Below are positions 21,837 through 36,500 of a stretch of DNA of 64,000 nucleotides, in pieces (within the stretch, counting starts at the first letter, position 1; every line of letters starts with the position of its first letter). This DNA is from Neodontobutis hainanensis (lineage: Eukaryota; Chordata; Actinopteri; Gobiiformes; Odontobutidae). The position numbers were made by a program, and so were the translations under genes. The notes below the pieces were generated by a model that saw only the letters and a program-made list of their open reading frames with translations, was not told where the DNA came from and searched no databases. The stretch is taken from contig JALDNG010000001.1 in assembly GCA_024349245.1 (NCBI GenBank), positions 1,919,001 to 1,983,000 of the forward strand. The letters are read 5' to 3'.

Positions 21837-22323
21837 CTGGGAAGAAATTGCACAAATAAATGGGTGACATGTTAAGGCTGGATGACAAAACATCAACCAA
21901 ATATTAATCTTAGTTGTATAGCAAGCAACAACATGACACAGAAGAATTTAACAGTTTATAAATAAGCCACTAGAGGGAGTCTGCCTTCACATTATTTCTC
22001 AGTCTTTGTCTCTGCAGCATCTATTTTTTTTTTTTTAATAACATTTATATTTTTGGTGACTCAAAATTTTTAATAAACCTCATCTGATGCTTTCTTTAGA
22101 AAACCTAAAGTAAGGCCATGCTAAATATGTGCTAAAAAGATTTGCATTGATAAGTGCTGCATCTAACTGCACTTTCAGCTTCTCAAAATTAAACTAGAAG
22201 GTTAAATATGTAAAAGGAAGGTATTCATTTCTGTGTGAATGAATAGAGACGATGCCCTGCTATTTATGAGACAACCAAAAAGCACACACCCATCATTTTG
22301 CTCTCAACACAGATAAGGAGGCT

Positions 22324-22337
22324 GTCACCATAGCAAC
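22324..22337. promoter_or_regulatory. RFX X-box motif upstream of first map2 coding exon
   Basis: GTCACCATAGCAAC matches both RFX half-sites around the central AT. It lies about 490 bases upstream of the first map2 coding exon. Function is inferred. Confidence 0.45.
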
Positions 22338-23414
22338 CAGCACAAGTCCAACCAGTGTCCAGCACATGGTTTTGACACAATTTTCTCATCCAGAGAAAAA
22401 ATGTGAGTCTGACACACCCACATCTATGACAGCCTTGAATTAACAGTTAGAAATATGCATTTGAACCATGCGTATTTAAATAGTGAATATGAACCACCAA
22501 CTTTACAGAAATGTATTTTTTCAATTTGAAATGCAATTAGTGGAAGATCCACCCATGCCCGGAAGTCTAAATTACATCATTCTCATCGAGCATCGGCAGC
22601 TAATTTCATCAGAACTTCATCATCTTACTTATTGCTTCCTCCATTTTCCCTCATTTCCAATAATAATTTTAACCCAAATGCACTGATCATTTATTTTTCC
22701 CCGGTTCATCATATACCCTTAGCTCTCTTCTTTACATTGCCCCTTAGTGTTCGTCTTCTTCTTCCCTACATCACTTCAGCGACAAGGACTAATATCAGCC
22801 GCAGTGAGAAGATGAGGATGAAAAGAGAGAAAGAAGAAAAAGACGGAAAAAAAGGGAGGGAAATCTAAGACCCAGTGACACTGAAGAATATTGGGCCAAG
22901 CTGTCTGAGACTGAAAATCTCAGCCCTGGGCTTGGCGTCTGGTCCCAGCTGTTGCTAAGGCAGAAAAGTGGTGCGCAGACGGACTGTGTTGACAGTGGTT
23001 TGGAGGTCTTTTAAAACTGATTTTAAAAGACCTCAGCTGTTTACCAGTCTGATACAAAATGAGACAATAAGTGCAATGAACACATCTCAGAAACCAAACC
23101 AAGAATAAATTCTGGAATTTGTGAGAATGTTTGTTTGGCATTGTATAACCATGATGTCAGGGGAGAAGATGCATTGTAAGCTGACTTGATCAGCTTATGT
23201 GGCAACTTTATATTTAGGCCGTAAATGAGGGGTAAACACTTGCTTAAGTTAGAATTTAAATCCCATACATCACTGTTATTTGCTATGAATGTTTCATGAT
23301 GATGTGTTATATTTGGAGAATTGATGCTTCTCTAATGGTTGCCTTACAGGAACCAAGATGATATGTTAATACCATACATAACAACATACATAAAATACAA
23401 GGTGTTTGCAAAAA

Positions 23415-23416
<2 letters not shown>

Positions 23417-23446
<30 letters not shown>
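23417..23446 (+). repeat. poly(A) run
   Basis: Thirty consecutive A bases on the plus strand. It may be the tail of a retroposed fragment, but no element was recognised next to it. Confidence 0.85.
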
Positions 23447-23447
<1 letters not shown>

Positions 23448-26400
23448 ACCAGAGCCAATTGTAATTCAGATTTCTGTGGTGTGCCGAGTTAATACATCCT
23501 CACAGAATGCTGCCATCTGGTGGTTGGAAAAACTGACCTCAAAACTACTTCTAATCCCTCTAAAAGGCATTGGGGAGCCACATAGAACTGTCCAATCCCA
23601 TTACGTCTTGGCATCGAGTGTCTCTAAGCTCCATCCTGACTCTCGCTTTAGCTTTGTTTCCTCACGCCTTTGTCTTTCGACCATGTTGTCTTACACTTTG
23701 ACGGCCCCCTGCTGTCCTCCCTTCTACCTCCTTTACTTCTTCTCTTCCTACCGCACCACACCCTACTCCTAATCCGACCCCCCTTTCACCACCACCGCAA
23801 CCACCCCAATCTGGGTCACTCCTCACGCCTCTGAAGCGCCGCTGACATCGGAATGTCAGCATCCATTTAGCAGGAAGGATGGGATCTGTGGCAGCCCGTC
23901 TCAGTAGGCCAGCCTGCCCTTAATCCTCTGTAGGTACTGAGACTATCCCAGACTCACTATAATAACTGTACCTGCTGAAAATTAATAATAAAATAGAAGC
24001 ATCTTAAATATTCTCTGTTGGATATGAGCTACTGTATATAGTGTCACATTAAAAAAAGCTTTAAGAATAACATCCAAGGTTACGCATACTCTTAAAGTTG
24101 ACCCTCAGTCAACCCACGACACGACATGTTCCTCATTGGGACCAGATGAGGGATTACTTTTCCTGCTGACTCAGCCAGACGAGCCGAGGATAGAGATATA
24201 AAACGTCTGTTGGTGCAGCCTGAATAGATGGCAACGGCAACCAGCAGTGTAAGTATAACACCAGGACACACCCAGCTATAAGAAGTGCAGCTCTTTCACC
24301 GCTCCTTCCGATTGAGTACCGTAAATACTGCAGTAGACGTGCACTCGGATGATATCAGCCAAAGTATGCATACAGTAAGTTCCATAATTATAACTCACTG
24401 CCTTCCAGATTCATCTCCTGACTGAAAAACTTAAAGGACTGTTGCTTTGTGTAAAGATAAAACACTTGCTCAAAAGTTATTGATGAGGTGGGTGTCACAG
24501 TCATTGTCCTTCTTTCACCGTTTTGAAGGCACTTATTGGACATTGTTGTAAAAAAGGTATTCTTACATGGTTTAGGATTACAGTTGCTTGCCAGGTTAAA
24601 TAAATGCATACATTATTTTGCTAAACAATCTAAAAACATCACTTGCGTTTCCTAACAGACCAACCAATGCTGATGTATGATCCATACCAATGCGAGACGA
24701 AGCAGGGAGGAACCAGTGGTCGCAGAGAGGACTAGGACTATAGCGGACTTATGGATCCAGAAATAGGTCAGCTGCCCCCGGAGGTGAGGCCCCTGGGTCC
24801 GTCCTTACTGCACAAATGGGAGCCGAGCCACTTAAAGTCATCAATACAGCGAACTGGTTGCAGCGCCGGCTCTACATCACTGTGACGTTTTATCAGTTTA
24901 TCCCGGGAGTCTGGTGTTCACTTCATGAAGCTGGTCCTCTCTGTGTTCTAATTTTTTTTTGTTCTTTAGTGTACACAGTAATGATGAGTGCACTGGGTTA
25001 ACTGACTTGATAAACACTACACAGTGAATGTATTCTTGTGTATGTGCTGTTGAGCTGTTATATAAAAGCATTGATCTGTTGTGAGCACATTTCTGTAATC
25101 TCAAAAGGGATGTGAATAGAAAATGATGCCTATAATGCACTGGGCTACACTTGAGTGCTGTTATAGCATATGTATATTTATGTTAACATAATTAAAATAA
25201 TGCATATCTATTCCCATTTCCTCATCACACTGACTTTGGGTGAATTTAATAGACCTATGTTTTGGATTTGGAAATCAAAGTGATAATGGTAGAAAGTGAA
25301 GAGTCACCATAATAGCATATTCCTTTACCAGATTTTCTTTCAACTTCCAATCCGTCCTTCGTTGCAGATCTTTACTTGTCCTTCATGGTGCAAAAGGTTC
25401 CGATCACTGCCAGTTTAGAGCAATTTCAAATCTCCCAGGCCACATCCCACATGCTCATATGCACCTAACCCCATAAAACCCACAAACACGCTCACAAATG
25501 CACCCTTGAAAAGACATCCCCGAAGCTAAAGCCACAACTGCGGGGCTGGGAGCAGACACATTGTTAACACAAGCTCAATATAGTCATGCCCATGCTATAA
25601 AATACTCCAAATTGCTATATGGAACAACAACACATCTACATTTAGCCATAGTCATTTCACCATAAAAATTTAAATCCTTGTAAGAACTGCGAGCACAAAC
25701 ACACAAGAATCCAGCAGTTTTCCATTTCCACGTGTTGCAGAGCTAACTTCTCTCGCCGTGCTTTACATCCATGAACAGTCACGCCAATCATCTGGCTGAG
25801 TGCAACCGCTTAGATCCAACTCCAGGGCCAAATGACTCATGGGGAAGGGGTGTGAAGTGTCAGAGTATTAGTGCTGCATGTAGGCCCAACATCTGGCAAT
25901 AGGCCATGCTTGTGTCATTTGATATAGTGCGGTACTTTCTTATGTGAATGCATGAGAAATGTATCTGAAGGGGCTTATGTATTTACTAGGTCAAAGTCAT
26001 TGTTACCAAAAATCTCCAACATGTATCAAGTATTGGTCAAAAGTCAAGAACTCTTAAAGCAATGGTACTTTTCAGGTAGAGATGCATAGGTTTGTGTAAA
26101 TGTAACTTCTATGAGTTCTCCCACTATGTGTTCTTACAAGAGGGTAGCATCATCTGGTGTATTTGTCCCTGTATCAAGATCCATTCATCATATCATCTTT
26201 GCACTCCATGTCAACCACACATTGGGAATGCTTTCTTAAACCTTTTGAGAAAAGGTTGTGTGCTCACTCCATTTTGTGCAATACACAAGAAAACTAAAAT
26301 GGAGAGTGGATTTTCAAGATATGCGACTAAATTATTGTTTATCGACTCCTAAAACGTCAATAAGAAGCCTTTTCAAGCACTGTTTTATTAGGGCTGTGTG

Positions 26401-26780
26401 ATGTGACAGAAACGCAATCTGTCATCAGGCTTTTAAAAAGCATCATTTTATTGATGTTATTATCTACTATGGTCTAATTCATGTCATTTATTTATTATCA
26501 TTGCACTTTACTCACTTGCACTTTATGATGTGCCTAGTTCAAGCCTAGTTCAAAGCTGGACACAAAAGAAAACAATGACATGTTACGGACTGTCACAGCC
26601 CAGTGGTTCTTCACTCAGCAATGTGGGTAACAACATCTGATTGGAACCAGGTGTAAATGCAAGTGTAAAACCCATTTATAATCATATCCAACTAGATTAG
26701 GGCTTTTCTTAAACATTAGTATAGTCTCACAGTCTATTTCTGCCTGCATCAGTTTTAAGATTCACTGTTTTGTGAGATAC

Positions 26781-26836
26781 CTGTGTTGAAGAGCAGTCTT
26801 CACTGATGAACCAATTAGACAAGGGTCTCCTCAAAT
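26781..26836 (-). other. map2 non-coding 5' exon
   Basis: These 56 bases lie between a very strong acceptor (a T run, then GTCTTGCAG) and donor GTATCTC. There is no ATG-started frame continuing into map2. It is read as the third leader exon of map2 from strand, order and splice quality. Confidence 0.6.
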
Positions 26837-29800
26837 CTGCAAGACAAAAAAAAAAAAAAAAAAAGACTGAACATGAGAATGATTTAGAAAACCTACATGA
26901 GCTACAGTTGGACCCTCAAATCCAGCCTAACTAGTCCAGAATCCAAATAGGGACTTTTGTGCAGCTGTACAGCAGCTTAGCTCCATCACCTGCAATCTGC
27001 CAGCTTTAATCCAATCTTCAATGAGGTCTTCCGTCTCTAAGCTGCTGCGCACAAAGCTAAAGCAGCCTGTGTGTCATTGTAATGTGCACAAAAATCACAC
27101 TTTCACGATCCTTCTTGGTCATGTGCATGTTCATTTTCAAGCATCATAATCAAATCCTATTCATTTACATTCAAGTGTTTTTTACTTTTGGGTAATTCAG
27201 ACAACAAAAGTAACAAAAAGAGTATTTCAATAGGGCTAAGAACAAAGCAGATAAACAAATGTCATCAGGATTGTTTCCAAGGCAACTGCGAGGATGATAA
27301 TAATCCCTGTGAACGGATATCAAAGTGATTATTTTTACACACAAGCGATTACATATGAACTTGTCTGGTCTTTGCCAACTGGACTGACTTTAACAACGAG
27401 CTATTTTCGTAGATTTGTCAAAGTCCTGGATATGGACAGAGCCAGGGGATGAGTTAGGGCTTAAGGCTGCGATGAAGAACAACACATTTGCGTGGTAACT
27501 GTGTTTAGGGGACTATAAAAAGGGTGGAAGGGTGGAAAAGACAGCAGTCTGTTAAGGTTACACTGGTGTGAAGGGACTGTCAGGGGGGTCTGTATTGCCA
27601 AAAAGAGCCAGAGGAGATGAAAAAAGAGTGTCCAAACAGGAAGTGGGGTGATTTATGGGACAGAGGAGACTTGAGGCCTTCAGCGGAGAATAATCCATGC
27701 GGGAAGGGGAAAACAGAAAACATCCTTCTATCACCAAGAGGAAACCAGATCATTGCTATGAACTTTGACATGGAAAAGTCCAGTTTATCTTTAGCTAATT
27801 ATCTTAGCTATGGCTTTCAACGTCTCCTTAGACATGGTAAACATTATGTTCAACACACCTAAAAAAATATAAGGCTCTGGAGCTAACTTTAACCGGTTTT
27901 ATTTGCATCATTGACTTCAGAAAAGTAAATGGAATACCGGAACATTATTACATATATTCATTTATTTACTTTCCGTCCTTTCCCAGCAGCTTTGGACCAG
28001 GGCTTACACAGACATTGATAGATAGCTTTGGCATCAAACCCACAACCTCTTTGCTAATTATTCTGCCACCATGCACCCTGCTGCCATAATACAAAAAGTG
28101 TACAATCAACAGTATAGTGCAGCCCCTATTATCAGTCTAGTCTAGCCTGCTCAAAGAAGCATGAAGTTTATGTTGTTTGACATATTTTTATTTTCAGAGT
28201 CTGCCTGCTTCAAGTTTTGATTTTGAAAGGAGATGTAGGCGTTGCCTTTTGATCCAGAAATATCCGGAGTGGAACTGTAAAAGCCCCACTTGAGTCCTAT
28301 AAATTACTCTGTCCCTTTTCTTATAAGGTGGAGACTTTGCATGACACATTAGAAATCGAGTCATTTTGTCCCACACATACTGCGTTCATCAGAACCCATC
28401 GAGGGTGGACAAATGACCAATTCCTCCTGTGTCCGTGGAACAGTTGACTCTGCACTTCTGCTCCATCCCCACTTCCATTTGGACTCTGAGTGCTCGTCCC
28501 AGGAGAGGAACCAAAGCCAAATAGGTCAAAACCAACGCAATAGGAGTGTAAACGTGGAGGGATGAGGAGAAGGAGGGCACACACAGACGTTTAATCCATT
28601 CATTTGACCTCAACTTCAGAGGAAAGGAATCCTAATCTTTGGCCGTGGTGCCAAAGTTCCTGATAAAATAAATGATTGAAAAGCAGAGATAACACAAGAA
28701 GCTTCAAATTGCACTGCACATTTATGTTTGCTTTGAATTCCAATGTATGGGTCTTACCTTCACTTTGTCCTACTGCCACCGAAAACTACTCACCCAGCTT
28801 TTAGTTGACATACAATACTCATATCCATCCAACAAATCCACAGTACATCCATTTTTCTCCTCAGCTTTTATGGCTTTTGTGAAAGATTTATTTATGAGTA
28901 GTTGTCACAATGAATATAGCAGATTTGGACTTCTTTTCCAGACATAACCTGTTAAATGGCCTTATGGAACCCAGTGCCAGTGACTTGTGGTTTTATGGGT
29001 CTACTCCTGTTTTTGTGGTCTCAGCAGGTGTGGCAGTCAAACCTAGGGGTCCAGTAAATTCTAGAAAGCTCCTCTGAGTCCCCTTTCTTCCTCTGAGCTG
29101 TCTCCCCCCTTTTTCCTCATCAATAATTCACACAGACAGAACCCCCACACGCAGCCCACATCAACGCACACTGACAGTCCCTTAGGCCAACTCACGCCTC
29201 CACACGTCCATGCACAAACACACGCATGTTTAATGAATCAAAGTCAGGAAGAGTGCTGGTCAAGGTGAACAGGATTCAAGAACACGGTGTTTGATGAGAA
29301 TGCTTCCAATACTTATATGAGTAGGTCAAGCGGAGGTCAATGAGGAGTCAAACTTGTGGATATATTCAGAAAATGTAATAAATAGTAAGCAGAATGTAGA
29401 TTATTACGTAACAAAGTGCCCAATCAATCAAAGTTACTGTAAAGTATAACTGTTGACCAGAAAATAATAATAAAAATTAAGTCAGAAACATTTAAGTAAT
29501 GTACCTAAATTAAGAGAAAGAATTGCGTGTCAATCATGCATCATTTTTTGAAATAAATAAATTGGCAGAAAAATAACTTGACTGCAGACACAAATGCACA
29601 ATGGTATTGTAATACCGTAATTAAGAATAAAATGAAAGTATATTTGTCACAACAGAATAACCTATAAAATAAACTTATAAATAAAAAATAAAAGCTGTAA
29701 ACGACTTAATTACAACTAATGAAGTCACAATTAACAAATAAATGTCCCATTGAAATTACAATGATTGTGTTGTAAGTAACATTTGCAAAAAATTCAGAGT

Positions 29801-32130
29801 TCAATTTGAAACTTTAGGTCAACATATCTCAAAAGATAAGTTCTTTAAGCAGCGGGTGTGTGTCTTTTTTGGTTTCAACTGGTGAAAATGCTGGTTGTAA
29901 ATCCTTTTTGAAGCACATGAACAGCCAAGGCATCCTGCAGAGACATTCCGTTGTCTCTGCGCAAACCTAGTGGAAGTCGGTCTAACATTTTTTTTAAATA
30001 AAAACCAAAAAGTAAAACACATTTATAAATGGTTTAAAACTTTGTACAAAAATTCCAGCAGTGCACACATTTTTCCTCTCTGGGCAGTTATAAAATATAT
30101 AAATAAACCAGCTAACATTACATAGCACTATGTAAATCTACATTCGCTGTCTGTCACGTTGTCTACATGCCTTAACACAAGCAGAAGACCAAGCAGCTGG
30201 GCCAGGTGCACTTCTGGAGCCCCTTGAGGCGACAGCTGCACTTTGCACTACAGACAGGTGGGACCACTCCACATGTACGGTTTCAGATTTATCCGTTATC
30301 ATGTTCTGACACAGCAGCTCAAACTGTGGGCCTGTTGGACACTTGAAATAAATGTAGGAGGGAAAGAAACTGAGGCATGTGTGGATATACTGGATTTAAA
30401 CAGAAATATAAGACAGTTTTAAGGTGATTAAAGCTTACTTGCAGAAGGCAGTAGCCACTCAGAAATTCCATTTTACGAATTGCGGTTGTTGTCGTCATAT
30501 TGTGTCTGCACTTGCGCTGACGACCCATAAAAAAGGTGCTAGTAGTTTTAATTTTTGTGCCCAATGGATTGTAATTTGTCAATAAAACTGTCAATCGCCA
30601 GTATTTATCGATGTAGTGAAGAGATCGTAACCGACATAAAAAGCCACAAATCACCCCTGAGAACATAATGTGCACATAATCTATAAAGGTTATTGCACAT
30701 TTTATGATACATATGGTAAATTTCTAAGACATCCTTGAGCAAAAAAATGGTCTAAGATGCATGGTGTGGCAAGTATTTGCTTGATTTTAGGCACTTGCAC
30801 TTGACAGCAATGGTTAACTTGTGTTATTTATATTCACAGACATTGTCCACGCAACATTTCAGGCTTATGCAACAAAAACACCCACTTTCACCTTAAAATA
30901 ACTGGTCCATCTTGTAAGTCAGAGTTTTGATGTGCAGCCTCATACCACTCGTCAAGAGACACTAAAAGATACTCTTTCAATGTCACCCACAATGGAACCT
31001 GGCTGCAATGCCTTTTTCTTCAACTTTATCCATCACTTTCCATAATGAAACTGGAAAAGCACTTAATGTTTACTGACATTTTCACCAAGAAAAGGCAAAA
31101 GAAACAATCATTTTACTGCAAGAACTATAGCACATCTCTATGATTTTTGCAACAAACAAAACCCCCAAAACAATGTCTTTGCTTTGTCATTGTAAACAAG
31201 CTCCACTGCAGTGACCTCAAAGCAAGGGTATACGCTTGGCAGTACACCCCCAAACTGGAAAAAAACAAAGGACAGGCATGACCCCATAAAAAGACGACAT
31301 CCCTGGCATGTCACCCCAAAGCTGGCTCCCTGAAAGTGACAGCTCATTGCCCAGAAACCATGCAGGCAGAGCGGGACAGAGATAGCAGACAGGGTGGGGG
31401 GCAGTCTGGATGTGACCACAGACTCCCAGAACACAGCCATGCAAATAATGAGATTTTCCCTGGACAGACCGTCAAACAGGAGTAAAGTGCTGAGAAATGA
31501 CCTTTAATTACATTTTAGAGCTACATTACATTATCAGCTTCAACAAACCGTTTCTTGGGTAGCACTTTCATTTTTAGTTTGTGGCTCATGGCCATTGGTA
31601 ATAACAGTCATAACTAGATTGTCAACACTCCGTCACCACCTGCTCAAATGCAAACCACAAAATCCCCAGCATGGAAAAACAAACTTTTACAGCCAACTCT
31701 GTGGATGATTCTTATGTGCTCTGGTGTCACTCCCACAGACAAACCACACTGTTGGCCGTGAGTCGATAACCGCCAACGACCACATGCCAGTTTCAGACTT
31801 TAAATTTATTGCTGCATTATCAGAATAACTCACTGAAAACAGAGCCTTATGCAGTATAGCATAGTACCACTGGTTTCACACATGCACAGCAGCAACAGAA
31901 GCACACTCAGGGTGAACTCTGCTGTCCGTAGGCTGAATAATCACAGTGTCTAGACAGAGAAGTCCCAAAGACTAAGGGGTCACCAAAACACACACAGCCC
32001 CTAGCTCATTATAGCATCAGCAACTTCACTCTGTGTCAGAGCATACTCAGCTATAACTTACTGCGTTCTCTGTTTAGCAACTGTAGAGGGTCAAAAAAAA
32101 ACAAACTACATACAGATTCAGAATCAAAAC

Positions 32131-32311
32131 AAACTACAGCAGCCTCATGGTCAAAACATGAACTACAGCCTCAGGGAGTCAAAAATCAAACTACAGCAGC
32201 CTCAGGGAGTCAAAACATGAACTACAGCAGCCTCAGGGAGTCAAAAACCAAACTACAGCAGCCCCAGAGAGTCAAAATAAAATACAGCAGCCCCAGGGAG
32301 TCAAAACAAAC
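32131..32311 (+). repeat. minisatellite, about 31-bp unit, six copies
   Basis: Tandem units of the form AACTACAGCAGCCTCAGGGA followed by GTCAAAA and a short variable tail start near 32131, 32161, 32188, 32220, 32251 and 32281. Spacing varies from 27 to 32 bases and the copies have diverged, so the array is not new. Confidence 0.85.
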
Positions 32312-32536
32312 TAACAGCACAAACTATAACTATCAAACCTCAAAACTGGGAAACTTTAATTTTATAAACGCAAATCAAAAGGACAGCACCTTAAGTTTGT
32401 TAGTAAATGGCATCTTGAAAGGGTGAAAGCTGGAGAAGGGACGCTTAGAAACGCGTAAACACGTAAATGGACCAATCAGAATTAAGTTACAGATATGTGG
32501 AACACTGTTGATCTTTTCCACTTGGTCAATATTGCC

Positions 32537-32550
32537 GTAACCATGGCAAT
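32537..32550. promoter_or_regulatory. RFX X-box motif in map2 intron
   Basis: GTAACCATGGCAAT matches the RFX palindrome at 13 of 14 positions. It is about 420 bases downstream (in map2 orientation) of the non-coding exon at 32970-33045. Confidence 0.45.
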
Positions 32551-32969
32551 TCTGTGATTGACACACATTTTACTGACAAATGAGTTACAAGCAAAGAGCT
32601 TTGGCTTTATGATGGCCTTAACGTAAAAAACAAAACAAAACAGGGCTTTAAAACTGGACTTACCCGGCTAAAATGGGACAAATGGACACCCTACCTTAGA
32701 GTCAAAACTAAAACTAAATCTTAACTCAAATTTGTTGCAAGCAAAGTATACATCAAACATTTTGGAAATGTTGACAGGAGCAATGACACAGACTTTTTTA
32801 ATTTTTGGTTAATAATGTAGCTAATAAAAATATGTTTCACAACAACCAACAAAGCTTCTTCTGGTAAAACAATATTCTTAAAAAGACATTGGGGTAGTTC
32901 CATGTTCAGTTTAGCTTCTGCGTCACTGCTTCGTCTGCTTTCTCAAACTGACTGGTAAATAGTTCTTAC

Positions 32970-33045
32970 CTTGACAAACAGGCCAGTTATCCCAGCTTTT
33001 CGTCTGTAAGGAGATGACGCTGGGAAACGGCTAAGGCAGCAGGGT
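32970..33045 (-). other. map2 non-coding 5' exon
   Basis: A 76-base exon candidate with acceptor TCTCTTTGCAG and donor GTAAGAAC on the minus strand. It begins ACCCTGCTGCCTTAGCCG. It has no coding potential linked to map2, so it is read as an untranslated leader exon. Confidence 0.6.
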
Positions 33046-33496
33046 CTGCAAAGAGAAGAGAAAAATACATGAGGCAGAGAGTTACAGAGGCATGGCTACA
33101 GCAACTGATGCTTTTTTTGAGCCGGTGTACAAACTGCACCACAACACCCCCCACCCTTTTTTCTTCCGTGCCGGTGTCTGCACTGAATGGGAGGTGTAAA
33201 CGTCATGGTGTATGTGGTGTATATGTGTGGCATTAGTTCATATTTGAAATGGATATGTGGCTCGTGTAGCCCATGGGGAATATGCCGATAAAAGACACCT
33301 CTCTTTCGTAGAAATTTTATTCTTCTATCCCAGCTTATCTCATCCGGAAAATTCAACTCAAAGATTATAAATGCATTCAAACATGACAGTCAATGTAGAA
33401 GCCGGCTGGTTGGTTTGCCCCAAATGCTGAATAATTGCTCTGTGCTGGTGCTCATTTGCAGGCACAACCGACTGCAGCGGAGACAAAGACAGCAAA

Positions 33497-33526
33497 GGGT
33501 GGGGGTGGGGGTGGGGGCAGTGGGGG
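33497..33526 (+). other. G-quadruplex-forming run
   Basis: Five G-tracts of three to five bases are separated by single T bases or CAGT (GGGTGGGGGTGGGGGTGGGG, then GCAGTGGGGG). This meets the usual four-tract rule for a G-quadruplex on the plus strand, which is the template strand for map2. Confidence 0.6.
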
Positions 33527-36500
33527 TTAGAGAACAGAGCCAGAGATGAGGAAACACTGCAGAGACCCGACCAGCAGGACTAAACCATATCACTCAGAAG
33601 CAGAAGCAGAAGCAGAAGCTGACTGTTCACAGAAGACTGTTCACAGGCTGATTCTTCTTTCATTACTACAACCTCAAACCACATCTGAGACGTGGATTTA
33701 TAGTCTTTGAGTCTTAGAGTAGTCCCAGACTGCATTATCATTAGAGATGTCAAAATGAGGTATAAATACAGATAATAACTGTGCTATGAACATTTGTGTA
33801 AATGGAAATAATACATATTCCAGTCCTGCAAGTGATTTCATGACCACAACCTAGACTGGAGCAGTACTAAAGTCAAACTAATGCAAAGGACTAAACCAGG
33901 AATAAAGAAAGAGTAAAGCAGGACATCACAGGACTCAAACAAGATTAAAGCCTACAGAAAGACAATGGAATTAAACCATAACTAGAGTAGTGAAAGAAGA
34001 CTAAAGCTGGACTACAACAAGGAGCCCCCTATGAAGAAAGCGAGACCAAACCAGACGTAGACAATAATAAAACCAGGCCTAAATAACAACAAAACCCAGA
34101 GTGAACCAAGACTACACCAAGACACTATGATAAAAATTCTGGGACGTGTCTAAGCTGAATGAGAAGAGCTAAAAAGAGCCAAAATGTGAGAATATAGCAA
34201 GGAATAACTAACAAATTACACACAGTATAAAGGTTTTCATGAGTCAATTTTCTTGATAAAGCTAAAACACAGCAGTTATTGATCCTGGTGTGTCTACACG
34301 TGTCTGAAAGCAATAAACCTAAACATATAATATATTGTACACGTCTGCAACTATCAAAAGAGGCACAGTAGCCAAGAATACTGTTTGTGCTGAAAAATGT
34401 ATTAATACAGAATGCACTCATTACATTAGCAATCGCATTAGCAATCTGACGTTCCATATGTGCACCATCTTTGAGTACCCATAGTTGCTGTAAAATTGGA
34501 CGGAGGTCATTTGGAGCCAGCCATCTCTTAAATAAGACTAAATAAAACCACTATAAAAACCATTAGGACCACACTGATGTCAAGGGGCCCTCCCTAACAC
34601 TATCGCCAAACCCCAGAGCAACCACTGAGGTTGTTGTGAAGCAAAATCAAAAAGGATACATTTGTCCAAGACCAAAACTTCTTAGAAAATTAAAGGAACT
34701 AGCCTTTCCTCCCGCACTATATCCTCCTTTAGTCCCGTCATTACAATCTCAGCAGTAGAAAGAGACATCAGCGGGGAACTGTAATCAACCTGTCAGCATC
34801 AGCCAGCGGACCTCTTTTAACAGAAGCAAATGAGATCGAGGGAAAATAATCCAGCTGTCACGTCAAAGCATGATATAATTTTTTAGTTCTTATATTTGGT
34901 TAGAAGGGAACATGTGTGGTCATCTGGGTAAAACTTTGCAGACATTCCTGTCATTGCCAGGACTGATTAGAAGTTTGTGGAGCGCAGCAGCTAACATCTA
35001 ATCTCCACTCAATGTCCGGAGCCAGAAAAAAAGATGCCGGTCAAGCTAACATCAATCTGCCAGACAGCTCGCACACTCACACACACACTCACACAGAACT
35101 CAGTCTCACCAGATTATACAATGTTTACCCTGTCAGTAAACTGGCCATATAGACACAGTTATTGAAGTCACACTTCAATGCTTTTGTCAGGAGATGCAAA
35201 ATCATTTGACCTTTTGGCTTGTGTGACATATCAAGCCATCTAAGATGACCTGACAGTAGTTGAGGTTTTTGATGTTTGGTTACATAGTTAGTACATAGCA
35301 TTTGTGATTAGCACATAGAAAGCATAAGGACATAAGAAGAGAATTACCATATCTCAATCACGTCTGTATTACAATTTAGAAACCAGCGTCTCCACTTATT
35401 TTATGGTATGACAATAAAAGCTAATACTAAAAAATGTCATCACAGTGCCTTATGACCATGTCTAAGTTTTTTCCATGTATAATACATGTTTTTATTATAT
35501 ACAACCGTACAATATAAGCTGTATTCACCAACACTACCCGTTGTTCAAAACTAACATGTAGTCAGACATTACTGGCAAAAAAAACATACCCTCAGTCTTA
35601 CTAAATAGTAGGGATTATTGTTGCTCTATCTATTTTTATATACGTGGTCATTAGATAGACACAAGTTTAGTTTAAGGTTCCAGGTTTCTACAGTTTTAAA
35701 TTTACATTTTGAAGTATTGGGCTGTGTGTGGCAGTTGCGGAAAGATAATGTATTAGCTCTGAGAAGAGAGTCTAGTCTGCTGCAGAAAAACACTGGATGG
35801 CCTGTTGGGTCAAGACATGAAACAGTAGGCAAAATTTTTACAAAAAAGTATTAAGTCAATACAACACTTTATAGAGTGCATTTTCTCACAAATGGGGCTT
35901 ATGGTATATTGGAAACTATAGAATCCCGTATCCTTTCATCACTAGTGGAGGAATATAGAGAGAGACAATAGTTTGCCTTACTACATAATGTGCTATTAAA
36001 GAGCACTGCAGGTAAAACTTGTTTAAAATTTTTAAAAACTTTCTTTGTGGGATATAAGTTAATTTTCTGCAGTTTTCTCAAATAATAATGTTAAGTGCTC
36101 AATGCTGAGGATACAAGTTCATGGAAACCTCTACCAGTGTTCTGATTTGATTCATTAAAACCAGAAAACATCCTTTTTCAATCTAATGTATAGATTTTAG
36201 GTAAGGATTGGAGGTAACTATTCCCTCCAACAGAGAGAATGAGGAATTTCAAAGCTATGTGATCAGAATTAGCCCCATGGATCATCTCAGCCACTTTTTC
36301 CATTTGGATTTGGATAGAGACTTTCTAAATCTGAAAGATACAATTTATGCAACAAACTGTTGTTGACTAACATTTCTGCCCCATCCTAATCCCATAAAAA
36401 TTGTCCCCTCACCAGCTTTGCACCAAAAAAAAAAAAAAAAACTTAAACTGCTGCAGTCACTTGAACAGGGTTTCACTGAGGCAGCAAAATGTCCTGCAGG

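Larger units (their letters stand above)
21837..26780 (-). other. map2 5' intron, 4.9 kb
   Basis: This is intronic DNA between the last non-coding exon and the first coding exon. It holds an RFX-like X-box at 22324-22337 and a 30-base poly(A) run at 23417-23446. No further exon with a matching phase was found. The PKA-anchoring helix that mammals encode in this part of MAP2 was searched for and not seen. Confidence 0.55.
26837..32969 (-). other. map2 5' intron, 6.1 kb
   Basis: AT-rich intronic sequence. It contains a minisatellite (32131-32311) and an RFX-like X-box (32537-32550) near its 5' end in map2 orientation. A GC-richer patch at about 30180-30290 reads open for some 35 codons on the minus strand but lacks a start and a donor. 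Nothing else was supported. Confidence 0.5.

Noticed and set aside
23662..23862. A Gly/Arg-rich minus-strand frame.
   Set aside because: Composition artefact of a C-rich plus strand, with no signals or similarity.
30180..30290. A cysteine-rich minus-strand reading of about 30 codons (VCSAKCSCRLKGLQKC).
   Set aside because: No start codon, no donor and no recognised family. Likely chance in a GC-rich patch.
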